Below are positions 10,913 through 22,821 of a stretch of DNA of 64,000 nucleotides, piece after piece. This DNA comes from Solen grandis (taxonomy: Eukaryota > Mollusca > Bivalvia > Adapedonta > Solenidae). The notes below the pieces were generated by a model. It did not search any database and had not been told where the DNA came from. It saw only the letters and a list, made by a program, of their open reading frames with translations. Positions within the stretch are counted from its first letter, which is position 1; each line of letters begins with the position of its first letter. A program made the position numbers and the translations under genes. Where the stretch lies: NCBI GenBank assembly GCA_021229015.1, contig CM037778.1, positions 15,629,504 through 15,693,503 of the forward strand, given 5' to 3'.

Positions 10913-11947
10913 ACTGGTCGATGTGGATATCAAGTGATATGTTAAACCATACATAAAGCTTGACATTTAATGTTTGAGTTCATGATTTTTCATGACCTTC
11001 CCAGGCGCAAAGTACTGGTCCGACCAAGGAACTGTCAAGAGGGATTAGTATAAGTTGTTAGAACTTGTTTCCCAATTAACGTAAAATAAAAAGTCTATAT
11101 TAATATTTGAGTTGCAGATCATTAATTTGGTAAATGTATTTCATTTTGTATTGTGTGTATATATCAAATTAAAGAATTTTTATTGTTATAATCAGACTTT
11201 TTGTCAAAAAATTCTATCTTCAGAAATGTTATTTTTTTGCATCAATCCAGACAAAGGCTTGTATTCAATGAAATGTATTTTTCTTCCCTATAAAGTTTTA
11301 AAGGTTTATTTGATGTTTTAACCCTCTATCTTATTAACGTGATTTGACATCTTTTCAAACAGCAGATATAAAGACGGCATCTGGAAGGGGCTTTCAGCTA
11401 ATGTTCTTCTCAGTTTGAACAACAAAGAAAATTCTGTTATTCCATATACCATTTAAAATTCAGTATATTAATGAAGTAAAGGATTAAAAATGTATACTGA
11501 ATTAATTCTTTCCAAGATTTCCATCATACGAGATACTAAAAAAACCTTTCATAGGTACAATATTCATAAAGCATCAAATTTACCAGCCCTGTGTTCTGTT
11601 AAGCATAATGCTCTCAACTGTCTGTCATGCACTTCATATGCTACAATAAAACAGGGATGCAACTGCTTGTAACAGTAACTGAACGCAGACCAGGCTATAC
11701 AGTGATAGACAAGTGCCCCATTAATTTATTAGTAACATTTACTTCTTTTATGCAACTAGTATTAAACCTAGTTACCTGCAGCATGATCATCTGCCTGAGC
11801 ACCTTCTGGCAAATTAGGGTTTTTACTATTCCCCACTGAAATGACAAATAATTATCTAAGTGAGATTTTTCAGTGGTTTGACTTGATGCAACCTATGATT
11901 GGTAGATGTCATTGCCATGAGGTGTAGATATTTGTTTCTGACTTCAG
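10913..11947. other. Intron 1 remainder, nothing recognised
   Basis: AT-rich, with three short open frames (60-70 codons) lacking domains. It ends in a polypyrimidine stretch and the CTTCAG acceptor. Confidence 0.4.
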
Positions 11948-12015
11948 GGGCGGAGGAGGCTACAGGCAGCCACAACAGTCCGGCTACAGGGCCCCGGAAC
12001 CTCAGCCCCAGGAAT
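11948..12015 (+). CDS. Second exon, Gly/Gln/Pro-rich linker
   Basis: Acceptor TTCTGACTTCAG and strong donor GTGAGT. The exon is 68 bp, entering in phase 2 and leaving in phase 1. It completes Arg and encodes GGGGYRQPQQSGYRAPEPQ followed by PQE. Local GC is far above the flanking introns, and the codons are used as in a real exon. Two Tyr residues sit in a YR-x-P-like context, which in a signalling scaffold could be phosphorylation sites; that is inference only. The exon joins without frame change to the acidic exon at 13944, forming an EF junction. Confidence 0.58.
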
Positions 12016-12714
12016 GTGAGTCCTCTTCACACCATTCACCCTTATGGGCCTGCTACACTATAGTTACTTAAAGCACTGGTCTAACAGTGGACCAAAGTGA
12101 CTAGCAGAAAATAGGTCTTTAAAATGTTAAAATCATTTAATCAAATTGCTGATAGCCCTGAGAGAACAGAGTTTAAAATGTAATTATGTCGCATTTATTG
12201 TGTATATAATAATAATTAAGGATCAGACTTTTAACTGATGCCAAAAAAATCAATGTTATAAACAAGAAAAAATTGTAGCAAACTTTGTTTTAATGGACAG
12301 CTTACAATTTTGTCTGTCAGTCTCTACCTCTCTCTCCCAACAGCTTATAAAACTTTCATAGATATATAAAAATTGCATAAATATCAAAAGGAAGTGAATA
12401 TTTAACAACAAATACACAAGAATTAATATGTATTTAATACATATAAATTTAAATAAGATTTAATACTACATAATAAAAAGAAAGGACAACATAAAGAAGC
12501 CCCCATCTTGTTTTGAGCTCTATTCCTTTACTTGAAGAGCCTACAGAGAAAATATAGTCTGCATGCTTTACATATTGGGCTTATGAGTCCATTGAAATAT
12601 AGAGAAAATTGTTTTCTTATAGGTAAATAAAACAGAAGTGCTGATGATTTTACAAATATCTACAAATTAATTGCGATTGACTCACTTGCGCATTTTCCAT
12701 ATTTGTTACTTTTT
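12016..12714. other. Intron 2, nothing recognised
   Basis: AT-rich intronic sequence without repeats I can name, up to the tandem-core element at 12715. Confidence 0.4.
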
Positions 12715-13372
12715 AGCTCACCTGAGCACTTGTGCTCAGGGTGAGCTTTTGTGATTGCCTTTTGTCCGTCATACGTCGTCCGGTGTCCGTGGTCCGTTGT
12801 CAACAATTGCTTGTGAACACTCTAGAGGCCACACTTTTTGATAAATCTTCAAAATATTTGGTCAGGATGTTTGTCTATATGCTGTCTTGGATGAGTTTGA
12901 AATTGGGTCATGTGGGGTCAAAAACTAGGTCACCAGGTCAAATCTTAGAAAAACCTTGTGAACACTCTAGAGGCCACAGTTTTTACCCAATCTTCATAAG
13001 ATGTGTTCTTTCACAAAGTCTGAGCACAAGAATGGCTTTTAAGGGATTTTGACAGTAATTATATTTCTTTCCCATTTGATTTGTCAAGTTACCTCAGAGT
13101 TATTGCCCTTGAATTGATGAAAACTTCACTGATTTGTAAAGGGATTGTTATTTGTTGTTTTTATGTCTACATTTTTGTCCCAGTGTTCATTAAACTTGAT
13201 ATGAATGATGACTGCATGAATTCCCAGTTGAGTGCAAATTCAGGTAGGATCAAAATGTAGGTCACTTAGTCAAATGTTAGAAAAACACTTTAAATGCCAG
13301 ATTTTTTGTCATTATGCCTAACACAGCCATCTTACCCAGATGAGTGACACAGGGCCATCTTGGCCCTCTTGT
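12715..13372 (+). repeat. Pearl-like element with CTCACCTGAGC hairpin
   Basis: The 5' end is a stem-loop (GCTCACCTGAGCACTTGTGC then TCAGGGTGAGC), followed by a GTCCG-rich leader. Two core units contain AACACTCTAGAGGCCACA and 'aaaaactaggtcaccaggtc'. The 3' end is the hairpin GGGCCATCTTGGCCC plus TCTTGTTT. The same family recurs at 22.8-23.5 kb. The architecture matches Pearl/CvA-type non-autonomous Helitron/Helentron relatives of bivalves. Confidence 0.75.
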
Positions 13373-13943
13373 TTTTAAATGTTATTTTCACTATCAATTA
13401 CTAACACATTTCAGTTCAGTTCCTACTTCCATAATGTTATCTTATTTAAATAAACTGAAAATTTAAAATTAACTGACTTGAAATATAGAAAAAAAATGAA
13501 ACTATTTCTCTGTACTTAGAAAAGGAGGAAATGTTTGCTAAAAATAATAACACAAAGTAGTCTGATGTAGAAATATGTGCTACCATAAAATAGAGTTGCA
13601 AAATTATATGGTTAAAAATCAAAATAGTTGTTAGTAGTTTAGGTACCCTGCCTGCACATGTTGCGGAATATGTTTTTCACAAGTTTCTAGCTGTATCATG
13701 TATACAAATATTTATTGTGTTAATGGCTAAACTAAATAGTTATTATATATCTCTCTCTTCTTTATTTTCTGGAATGTTACTGTAAAGTGTGATCCTGGAA
13801 AAACCAGGTAAGTACAGGTGTTTAGAAACTTAAAAAACAACAACATTACTTTTTAATGTCTACTGAAGCACTGGTCAAGATATATGTTTGAAATGTTTGT
13901 TTCTTGTAATGGCTAGTTCATTGTAGAGATATTACTCCTACAG
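13373..13943. other. Intron with possible 20-nt cryptic exon
   Basis: At about 13788-13807 a short stretch (TGTGATCCTGGAAAAACCAG) sits between AAAG and a strong GTAAGT donor. Including it would shift the frame and stop in the next exon, so if used it would be a poison-type exon. The rest is featureless. Confidence 0.3.
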
Positions 13944-14015
13944 TTTCAGATGATGCATCTGGGTCAGACGATGACTGTGGTTGGTCCGATAATGAATTCT
14001 CTGATGATAACCAAG
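13944..14015 (+). CDS. Third exon, acidic Ser/Asp-rich segment
   Basis: Acceptor ACTCCTACAG and donor GTATGT. At 72 bp it is in phase 1 at both ends. Joined to the previous exon it encodes F then SDDASGSDDDCGWSDNEFSD and DNQ: 9 acidic residues of 23 plus one Trp. Only this frame gives the acidic peptide; one of the other two frames stops at once. The acidic GWSD patch faintly recalls acidic regions of SH2 adaptor proteins such as BLNK/SLP-76. The resemblance is too short to name the gene, and no SH2 or proline-rich exon was found downstream. The Ser-Asp clusters look like casein kinase 2 sites. Later exons must exist, because the last codon is split. Confidence 0.55.
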
Positions 14016-14029
14016 GTATGTTGTCTCTC

Positions 14030-14650
14030 TGTGGTACACGTCATGGAGAAAAAAAATGGAGCTTTTGTCATGACCCTCTCGTCAGCGTCAGTGATGATGT
14101 TTTTGTTCAGGTCCATTTCTCAAAAACAATCAAACATTCACTTCAAACTTGGAAATTTGCTCACTGTCAAAAAAGGAACCTATATCAAAAGGGCAGGTAA
14201 CCCTAAAATTAATCTTGACACAGTTATGGCCCATTTTCTACTTACAATTTTCTGGGTTGGTCATGTTTTTTCCTCAAAAATCATCAAACCTATTCATTTT
14301 AAACTTTGCAATACTTGTTCACTACCATTTCAAGAGGGCAGGTAACCCTAATATTCATTCTGACACAGTTATGCCCCCTTTTTACTTGAAATTTTCTGTA
14401 TGGATCAAGTTTTTTGTTAACGTAAATTTCTCAAAACTATTAATTATTTTCACTGCAAGGTTGGAATAATTAATTCCAGGTGGAAAATAATTTCAGAAGG
14501 GCAAGTTACACGTAAATCAAGTTATGCTCCTTTTCAGCTCAGATATTTTATTTGTTGTTCATTTTTAAAAAAAGTCAGATTATTTTTGAAACTTGGAATA
14601 TTTAAGGTTAATGTTTTCCATGAAGGTTCTTATCTCAGTATAAGTACTGA
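14030..14650 (+). repeat. Tandem-core repeat, about 155-bp units
   Basis: Units share 'tttctcaaaaacaatcaaac', 'gggcaggtaaccctaa' and 'gacacagttatggccc' at about 155-bp spacing (14110, 14264, 14424, with a worn fourth). The unit is not a multiple of 3, yet two overlapping plus-strand open frames of 131 and 106 codons arise. Their peptide repeats expose them as repeat translation. Confidence 0.7.
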
Positions 14651-16387
14651 AGCTGGGGGATTGAAACTTCTCACATAAGTTTGGGCTTAATACCTTATCT
14701 CACATTTTTATGTTAAGCAATTAATTTAATAGCTGACATCATACTATCCAGCACTTGGAAAAGTGGAGCGTGTTCTCTTTGTCATATCATTGCAACATTC
14801 TTGTATGTATTGGGTATTTTTTACATACAGGTGTGTATTGTGTTTTACTAATTAAACTAACATTTAATCTCCCCTTTCTCACAATATAGTTATATTATAA
14901 TAATGTCGGTATAAAAACAACTATGGATATCATTCTTGTAGATTTCTGTGAGAGACTTTTTTAGGATATTATATTCTCTTATTCCTGTTGCATTAGTATA
15001 AGGATGCATGTATGAAAGAGGATTTTGCTTTTAGATTGTTTATTTGTATTTTGCTGAGCAACGCGAGACATAATGCCTCAGATTTTACTATCCAGTCCTG
15101 CGGCAACATTCTGCAATTGACCATTTGTCATGATTAAGTAACATGCAGTACTGCACATGTGCTAAAGGTATTGCTCATACATTTATGAGATGTTATAACA
15201 TCTTCCAGAGCCTCCTTTTTGCGAAGTCAATAAGCTTTAAACTGATATAAGATATTATTGCTGTACAATAATTGAACAGTACTCCAAGGTTGTTAAGATC
15301 TATAAAAAAAAGAGAATATAGTATGTAGATGTTGTATGTAACTACCACTACAGACAGATATGCATGATTAGTCTGTACTAGTAGATATTAATCATAAATA
15401 TTGAAAATATTGATGAAAATCATACTAACTTTACAGAGCATTATTCCCTATGACATAATTTACACTGCTATTTTCTCACTTAATGAGAAACATGACTTTT
15501 CATTATTAAACAACTTTCAGCAGTATGATTTTTGAAATTTTGACTTATTTCGTCATAACTTTTTGACTTTTATTTTCAGAGGAGTGTTGATAAAAACACA
15601 AATACTACCATTGTTATGTGCTATAATCTTAACTTATCTGAAGAGTAGAAGACAACACTTAGTGACCATCAGTATCTATGATTCTTAAATTCTAATATAT
15701 TTCATTGATTTACTATATATGGACATTCTATACTTAGCACATTAACCTGCTTTTTTGCTGTCTTTTGAAAATACAGATCAGATAAAAAAAAGTTAAATGT
15801 ACAATAATTTACGATTAGCGTATTGTACAAGACTTATTCAGAAAATGAATTTTATTTGTAAATTTGTAGATAAGAAAATTTGTTAGAATATAAGTACATG
15901 TATTGGATAAGTCCCCAACTTATACACAAGCGTAGACTATCTAACATGGCTTTACTTGTATAACAGATTGCTACCTTGATCTTGAAAGTCACAACATGCC
16001 AGGCCCCGTGAGTTTTCATGGCAACAAAAAAAAAAAGAGCTCCAGATTTTATTGCAGCACTCTCTGCATTCTGTCATTAGAAAATGAAACAAAAATATGG
16101 TGATCCTGTTTTTTTTTACATTAATGCAAGTATCATGTTGTAACTTTCTTCCTGTTTTCTTCAGAACCATATAAATTTAAATGAGAGTTAACACTCAGGA
16201 TGGAAGACCCTTTACCATGTTGAAGTTGTCCAGGAAATGACCTTTGTAACCATTAACATTCTGATGAAAATTGTAGATTAATTGCTCCTTCTAAGTGCAG
16301 TATACTCGAAGTTGAATTGAAAAACAACAAAATTTAAGCTTACAGTCTAAATGGCCAGATTTACTTGGTTTGTAGTTTTCAGTTATT
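14651..16387. other. No feature recognised
   Basis: AT-rich intron-like sequence. Possible acceptors at 15200 and 15580 lead into frames that stop quickly. A 72-codon minus frame (15952-16170) has no domain. Confidence 0.4.
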
Positions 16388-16940
16388 AAGTCTCCCAAAA
16401 GAAGTTTGGAGACTTATTGTTTTTAATCTGTTTCTTATTCTCTTTCTTCCTCTGGAAATCTTGTATGGGCCATATCTAGGAGGCCGCTTGACCTATCTTT
16501 ACAAAACTTCACACACTCCTATAGTCCTCAATGAGTAGTGGGGCTTCCCTGATTATTGTAAATGGGGGTCCTTGGGGGTTAGGCCCCGCCCCTCAAAGAT
16601 TGATATTTACATAAAAATGTATTTTGGTTAAATATTTCAAATTTGCAACCCTGAATCATATATATTCTTGTTCCTCATGATGAGACAGATTAAATGGTAC
16701 TTCTTTAGTGAGCCCAGGGAGTCACAAAAGGATCTGGCCCCACCCCATCAGTTTTACTTCTGACCTTTATTTCAAAAACCATGGAGATTCCCACCCATAA
16801 ACAATATATATTCCTGTTTCTCATGATCAGATGGATTGAATGTTACTTCTTTGATGTTCACATGGGTCACCAGGGGGTCTGACCCCACCACTTTAATCTT
16901 ACTTATGACCTTATTTCTTGGACTTTCTTTGGGAGACTTA
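16388..16940. repeat. Inverted-ended tandem-core element, TCTCCCAAA ends
   Basis: Starts AAGTCTCCCAAAAGAAG and ends CTTTGGGAGACTT, giving an inverted end of about 12 bp. Two internal phrases, 'ttcctcatgatgagacagat' and 'tttctcatgatcagatggat', mark units of about 150 bp. A second local stem (AAGTCTCCCAAA...TTTGGAGACTT) lies right at the 5' end. Confidence 0.6.
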
Positions 16941-16984
16941 GTAACAGTTTACTGTTACAATTATTACTTGTTATTATTGATATT

Positions 16985-17270
16985 ATTTATACTTATTTAA
17001 TTATACCCTTTGCAGAATGTTGGAATCAGTATGTCTGTCTGTCCACCCCCTCTCTCATGTCTGAACTCTTCGATTATAGAAGCCTATACTTTCTCATGGC
17101 AAAGAGTGTTTCAAAACCTTGAACCAGGGTCATACGATCAAGGTCAAATACACACACCAAGTAAGCTCTGAAAATTTGCTTGGTCCATATCCCTGTAAAC
17201 TTTTGACATTAGACATTCTACTTATGATGAGCACAGGACCTTTCCCTCAAATGAAGGCTATTTACTTTAG
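16985..17270. repeat. Degraded GGTCA-type tandem-core fragment
   Basis: 'attataccctttgcagaatg' leader, 'tctgtctgtccacccc' and 'gatcaaggtcaaatacac' phrases like those at 6.8 and 37.8 kb. Confidence 0.4.
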
Positions 17271-17344
17271 GTGAAGGTCATGGCCTCAGTAAATTGTAAA
17301 TTCTTGCCCAGCCTTTATCTTTTTGACATTTGGTCTGAAAAGTT

Positions 17345-18650
17345 AATTATACCCCCGCACAACAAAGTTGTAAGGGGGGTGGGTATACTGGATTCCGCTT
17401 GTCTGTCTGGCCATCCGGCCGTCTGTCGGTTTCTTTGTCCGGGCTGTAACTCAAAAAGTATAAAAGGCATCAAGATGAATCTTCATAAGTGGATAGATCT
17501 CTTTGAGGGGGAGTGCAGTGACCAAGAACCATAACTCTCTGTCGCATAATTTTTGAGTTATTGCCCTTTGTAAATTTTCATACTTACTTTTTTGTCTGGG
17601 CCGTAACTCAAAAAGTATAAAAGATATCAAGATGAAACTTCATATGTAGATAGATCTCTTTGAGGGGGAGTGCAGTGACCATGAACCCTAACTCTCTGTC
17701 AGGTAATTTTGGAGTTATTGCCCTTTGTAAATTTTCATACTTAATTTTTGTCCGAGCCATAACTCAAAAAGTATAAAAGAAATCAAGATGAAACTTCATA
17801 TGTCGATAGGTCTCATTTAGGGAGCATGCAGTGACCAAGAACCATAACTCTCTGTCATGTAATTTTGGAGTTATTGCCCTTTGTAAATTTTCATATTTAA
17901 TTTTTGTCCGGTCCATAACTCAAAAAGTATAAAAGATATCAAGATGAAACTTCATATGTCAATAGATCTCATTTAGGGGGCATGCAGTGACCTAGAACAA
18001 TAACTCTCTGCAACGTAATTTAGGAGTTATTGCCTTTGTAAATTTTCATATTAATTTTTGTCCGGCCTAACTCAAAAGTATAAAGATATCAAGATAAATT
18101 CATATGTCGCTTATCTTATTAGGGGGCATGCAGTGACCAAGAACCATAACTCTCTGTCGTGTAATTAAGGAGTTATTGCCCTTTGTAAATTTTCATACTT
18201 AATTTTTGTCAGGGCCGTAACTCAAAAAGTATAAAAGGTATCAAGATGAAACTTCATATGTGGATAGATCTCATTGAGGGGGCGTGCAGTTACCAAGAAC
18301 CATAGCTCTCTGTCAGGTAATTTAGGAGTTATTGCCCTTTGTAAATTTTCATACTTAATTTTTGTCCGGGCTGTAACTCAAAAAGTATAAAAGATATCAA
18401 GATGAAACTTCATATGTCGATAGATCTTATTGAGGGGGTGTGCAGTAACCATGAACCATAACTCTTTGTCACGTAATTTTGGAGTTATTGTCCTTTGTAA
18501 ATTTTCATACTTAATTTTTGTGAGGGCCATAACTCAAAAAGTATAAAAGGCATCAAGATGAAACTTGAACCAAGAACTGTAAACTTCATTCCTGTGACAA
18601 AGTGACATGTGGGGTGTATTTGCGCCATTACAATGGCAGTTCTAGTTTTA
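17345..18650 (+). repeat. Pearl-like element with eight units of about 153 bp
   Basis: The 5' end is a near-palindrome (TACCCCCGCACAACAAAGTT then GTAAGGGGGGTGGGTATA), followed by a 'gtctgtctggcc' leader. Units carrying TAACTCAAAAAGTATAAAAG recur at about 17448, 17605, 17758, 17914, 18067, 18212, 18374 and 18530. The unit at 18040-18120 has small deletions. The 3' end is a hairpin CCATTACAATGG followed by CAGTTCTAGTTTT, i.e. a hairpin plus CTAG as in Helitrons. Confidence 0.82.
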
Positions 18651-18820
18651 TTTCATTGTCTATACTTTTTTTTGTTTTGATACACATAAATGTATCTAAC
18701 TAGCAATTTCAAACCTCAGTGCTTCCTAGCAGAGGGATTTAAATTCAACTTGGATAGCTCTTGTTGAAAATTAGTTGATTAGTCAAAAAAAAAAAAAGTC
18801 AGATTGTCGTGTCTTTTTTC

Positions 18821-19995
18821 AGCTCACCAGAGCAGAAAGTGCTCAAGGTGAGATATTAGGATCAACCTTCATTTGTTGACATGTGTCATCAACAATTTAC
18901 TTTAAACAACATCTCCTCTGAAACTGCTGGACAGATTAATCTTGGCAGGGATGATTCTTGGGTGAACCTTTACAAGAGTTGCTAAAATAAACTTGATCCA
19001 TGTAGAACTCTGGTTGCCATGAAAGCAAAAAATTATGTAAACTTAAAAATTCATCTCCTGTAAAACTACTGTCCATATTTCAAAATGTTTTCATACAGAT
19101 GTTGCTTGAGTAACCCTCTACCAAGAATGCTAAAATTATTCCGATCCATAAAAAAACATGGCAGCCAGGGGCGGGCTAATTTGCCTAATATATAAAGTGA
19201 AAACTTCAAGTGACATCTCCTCTGAAACTGCTGGACAGAATTTGATTAAACTTGGCAGGAAGATTCTTGGGTGAACCTTCTTAAAAGTTGCTAAAATAAA
19301 CTTGATCCTTGTAGAACTCTGGTTGCCATGGCAAAAGAAAGAAAAAAATATGAAAACTTTAAAACTCATCTCCTTCAAAACTACTGTCCATATTTCAAAA
19401 TGTTTTAGCAAAGATGTTCCTTGGGTAACCCTTAACCAAGGTTTATAAAATGATTTTGATTCATAAATAGACATGGCCACCAGGGGTGTGGCTAATTTGC
19501 CTTATATGTATACATGTATATTGAAAACTTCCAATGACATCTCCTCTGAAACCTCTGGACAGAATTTAATTAAACTTGGCAGGGTTGGTCCTTGGGTATT
19601 AACCTATACAAAAGTTGCTAAAATAAACTTGATCCATGTAGAACTCTGGTTGCCATGGCAACAGAAAAAAAATATAATGAAAACTTCAAAATCATCTCCT
19701 TCAAAACTACTGTCCGGATTTCAAAATGTTTCAGTACAGATATTCCTTGGGTAACCCTCTACCAAGATTGCTAAAATTATTCCATCCATTAAAAAATGGC
19801 CACCAGGGGCAGGGCTAAATTTGCCTTAAATGTATGTAGTAAAAACTTTAAAAGACTTCTGCTCCAAAACTTCTGACCAGATTTTAAAATATTTTGGCAC
19901 ATATGTTCTATGGGTAAACCACTACCAAGGCTGCTCCTTTAGAGCAGTGGTACTCAGGTGAGAGATAAAGGGCCATCATGGCCCTCTTGTTTGTA
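18821..19995 (+). repeat. Pearl-like element with three long units of about 325 bp
   Basis: 5' hairpin CTCACCAGAGCAGAAAGTGC-TCAAGGTGAG. Units begin at 'acatctcctctgaaac' near 18909, 19212 and 19537. Each unit holds two sub-parts: a 'cttggcagg' half and a 'caccaggggc' half. The end hairpin GGGCCATCATGGCCC is followed by TCTTGTTT. Open frames of 114 and 93 codons on opposite strands are repeat translations. Confidence 0.78.
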
Positions 19996-21864
19996 AATCT
20001 TTTGTTATTTTGTTGATAAAACAATGATATATAAATTGTGAGTCAAGACTTACTTAAAAGCAGTCTCATAGTATTACTTCCTCATGTTTTGCACAAGGCA
20101 TAGCCAGTACAATGTGTAAATATTACTTCCTTTTCCAGTGAAGTAAATGATCTGATTTATACAGTGTATTACATACAGGAGAGCTAGACCAGTAAAAACT
20201 GACCATAGTATATGTGCATATGGGGGGATAGGAACAGTAGAAAGGACGTGTAAATGCCCTCAGCATTGGCTTATTGCTGCTATGCAAGTGAAATAAGTTG
20301 AAACTGGATGCAGCAGCAAATTGATCAAAGAGGATTTGCCTTGCTCTGGATTCATTCAGCAGTGCAATTTCTTTGATTCAAGGATTACTTGAGCATGATG
20401 TTAGGACATTTCAAAAACAATCACTTTTCCCTTTATTTACACAACTATCTTTAGTGAACTTGAAAGCAAAGTCTATGACCACAATATCTCAGCCATGTTT
20501 GATTATGGCTGTAAGCAAACTGGGTTTTGGGGTTATGTCCCTATACTTTATCATCTTCAGATTTACATTGATGAAATTTGAAGATAAAATTCTTGGCCTT
20601 GCTGTCTTAGCCAGGTTCAGGTATGGCTGATACCAAAAATAAACATCCTTGAATTTAAAACAAGTCATATTTTTATTTGTTTGCAATCTCTCATCTGTAT
20701 TTATAAAAAAATGAAACTAATGGGAAGAGAAATATGGCTAAATTTCAATTATGTTGATATTGCATGATAAGACATGAGTTAAGAATGTCTGATTTAGTTT
20801 TGTTTACATTGTAGTATCTACCATAGAAACTTTATCAATAGCTTTAATCTTTTCTCAAATATTGATATTGGCTGATAATATGTCAAGAGGTGTGGCCATT
20901 TGAATAGCAGGAAAATGCAAAATTTGGTTATGTTTACTTTCTATCATCTTCAGCTGTACAAGTGATTTTGATGCATTTGGAAGACAAGTAAAATGGTCAT
21001 GATATCTAATTAGTGTAATATAGTGGTTTCTGTACTATAAAGTCAAGGATTATAACCAAATTTTGGAGAGAAAAAATGCTAGATTTTACTTTGTTTAAAA
21101 TTAGGAATTTTCAATTTTACTGATTCTTGAATAATTATATGGACTTTCTTTATCTAATTATAAATGTTTTGGCTGATATTGCATTATGATATTATATATC
21201 TTTTTAAGCGTAAAGGCACTCTTGTTTCCTCTTTACCTTTACTTTTAAGGATTCATAGAAAATTCTAGCAATGTCAGAGACAAAAAGCCCCAAGACTCAA
21301 CTATGTATGCACTCTTCACATAGGGAATGGTGAAAAGATTTACTTTTACCAAAACCAAACCATTGGTAAAGGGTGTAACCATCCACAGTGTACATTTAGA
21401 ATCTTTGGTTGGGAAAATTGTAGATTTTTTTTTATATTTGAGCAGGTAAATGTAGAGAACATTGAAATCTGGAGCTCACCATGTATGCCTCGTTAATCCA
21501 AATCCTTCATTAGTGAAGCATAACCCTGCATGTCAATATATGACACCTCTTCCTCTTCAACAATCCTCTTGCCAGTCACAGTATGTGCCCTAGCTCTCAC
21601 ATTGCACAAAAAGAGTAAGAAAATCTTCTCTTACAGCTTTTCCAGATATGTGTTAGATACAGACAATTTTTTTAGGCTAAAATCTTTTTTGCAGTAGCTA
21701 TGTTCTTTGTAAGACTGCTAGAGTTTCAGTCTCTTACTACCTTTATAAGACTGCTAGTGTTTCTGTTTAATATTACTAGGTTTAAGTTAAAAAATACAGC
21801 TTTATTTATTTATATCATGAATTTATCACAGTTGTCTAACTTTATATTAACTTTAGTCAAGCAT
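19996..21864. other. Mostly unrecognised; faint tandem similarity
   Basis: 20400-20640 and 20860-21060 share 'tatcatcttcag', 'tgatgaaatttgaagata'/'tgatgcatttggaagaca' and 'ggctgata' phrases, so a very old tandem-core element is possible. An 85-codon plus frame (20373-20630) falls in it. No exon was recognised. Confidence 0.35.
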
Positions 21865-21868
21865 TTAA

Positions 21869-22052
21869 CCCTTTCCCTCATATAGACTCATTTTGACGCA
21901 CTCAATAGGTACCACATAAAACCTGATCTGCAGAAACCACTGTTAAACTTTACCAAATTTAAATATAAAATCCTCATTTCCAGACCACTGGCTGATCTGG
22001 TTTTATGCTGTTTGCATAGGTCTTTTCATGGTGTCCTCTATGAGGGAAAGGG
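21869..22052. mobile_element. piggyBac-like MITE, CCCTTT ends
   Basis: Inverted ends CCCTTTCCCTCATA and TATGAGGGAAAGGG, flanked exactly by TTAA on both sides (21865-21868 and 22053-22056). A TTAA target and CCC-starting ends are the piggyBac signature. The interior holds ACCTGATCTGCAGAAACCAC and GGTCTTTTCATGGTGTCCTC. At 184 bp it has no coding capacity. A longer, opposite-orientation copy is at 35247-35480. Confidence 0.78.
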
Positions 22053-22056
22053 TTAA

Positions 22057-22440
22057 CATAGTATTGCCTAGACATTGACAGCACTTTCAGTCCTAAAATT
22101 GAATTGTCTCCCTTTGTACACATTTTCCTCCTTGTTCATAAACTGTAATACATGTTTAGTCTTTGTAGTTAATGAATCAAACAAGCTGTCCTATGTTTAG
22201 CGAGAAAGGCATGTTGGACAGTGGTAAGTCATATTACAGTGAAGTCAATGTCTGGTTTTCTGTCTGTGTATTCCACGTGTCCTTGGTTTGTTTTCTGTTG
22301 GCTGGTTCCTGTAAATAGCCAAGTTGTGTATACAGGTGCTTCTCTAGCGCTGGTCCTGGGGATTCCTGGTGCTTTGAATTACTGTATATAGTTTTACAGC
22401 AATGTAAGGCAAGATCATAATGCAAGTTGTTCTCAGGCTG
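22057..22440. other. No feature recognised
   Basis: A short minus frame (22234-22425, 63 codons) has no domain. Confidence 0.4.
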
Positions 22441-22442
22441 AT

Positions 22443-22820
22443 CAGGTTTTTAGTCCTCTACGGATGTTTACACCAAAGGGGACTATAGGTTTGCCCTCCA
22501 TCTGCCTGTCTGTCCGGATGTCTGGAAATTGGATCTCGAGATAACTTGAAAAAACTGTTTAAGATAATATTATGAAACTGAGTTTATGAAAAGATGGCAA
22601 TATGGAATTTCTGCACATCACTTTGTTTTTTTTTTCTCAGACCAAAATTCTGGTTGCTATGGTAACAGAAAAGTTACGCACCTCACCGGTAGGGGACTTG
22701 TGTTGGATGCAACACCAGTTACTTGTTTGATTCTTATATTTTTTTATGGCTGGTAGGGGGTAGAGCCCATTTTCCATTAATACCCGGTTCTCAGGTGAGT
22801 GATTCAAGGGCCTTCATGGC
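22443..22820 (+). repeat. Tandem-core-type element, AGTCCTCTACGG leader
   Basis: Leader TTTAGTCCTCTACGGATG, then AGGGGACTATAGGTTTGCCC and a 'gtctgtccggatgtctgg' stretch. Closes near AGGTGAGTGATTCAAGGGCC-TTCATGGCCC. The leader is shared with the 24.3-kb element. Confidence 0.55.
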
Positions 22821-22821
22821 C

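Noticed and set aside
13950..14469. 131- and 106-codon plus frames
   Set aside because: They overlap the real acidic exon in the wrong frame and then run through 155-bp repeat units.
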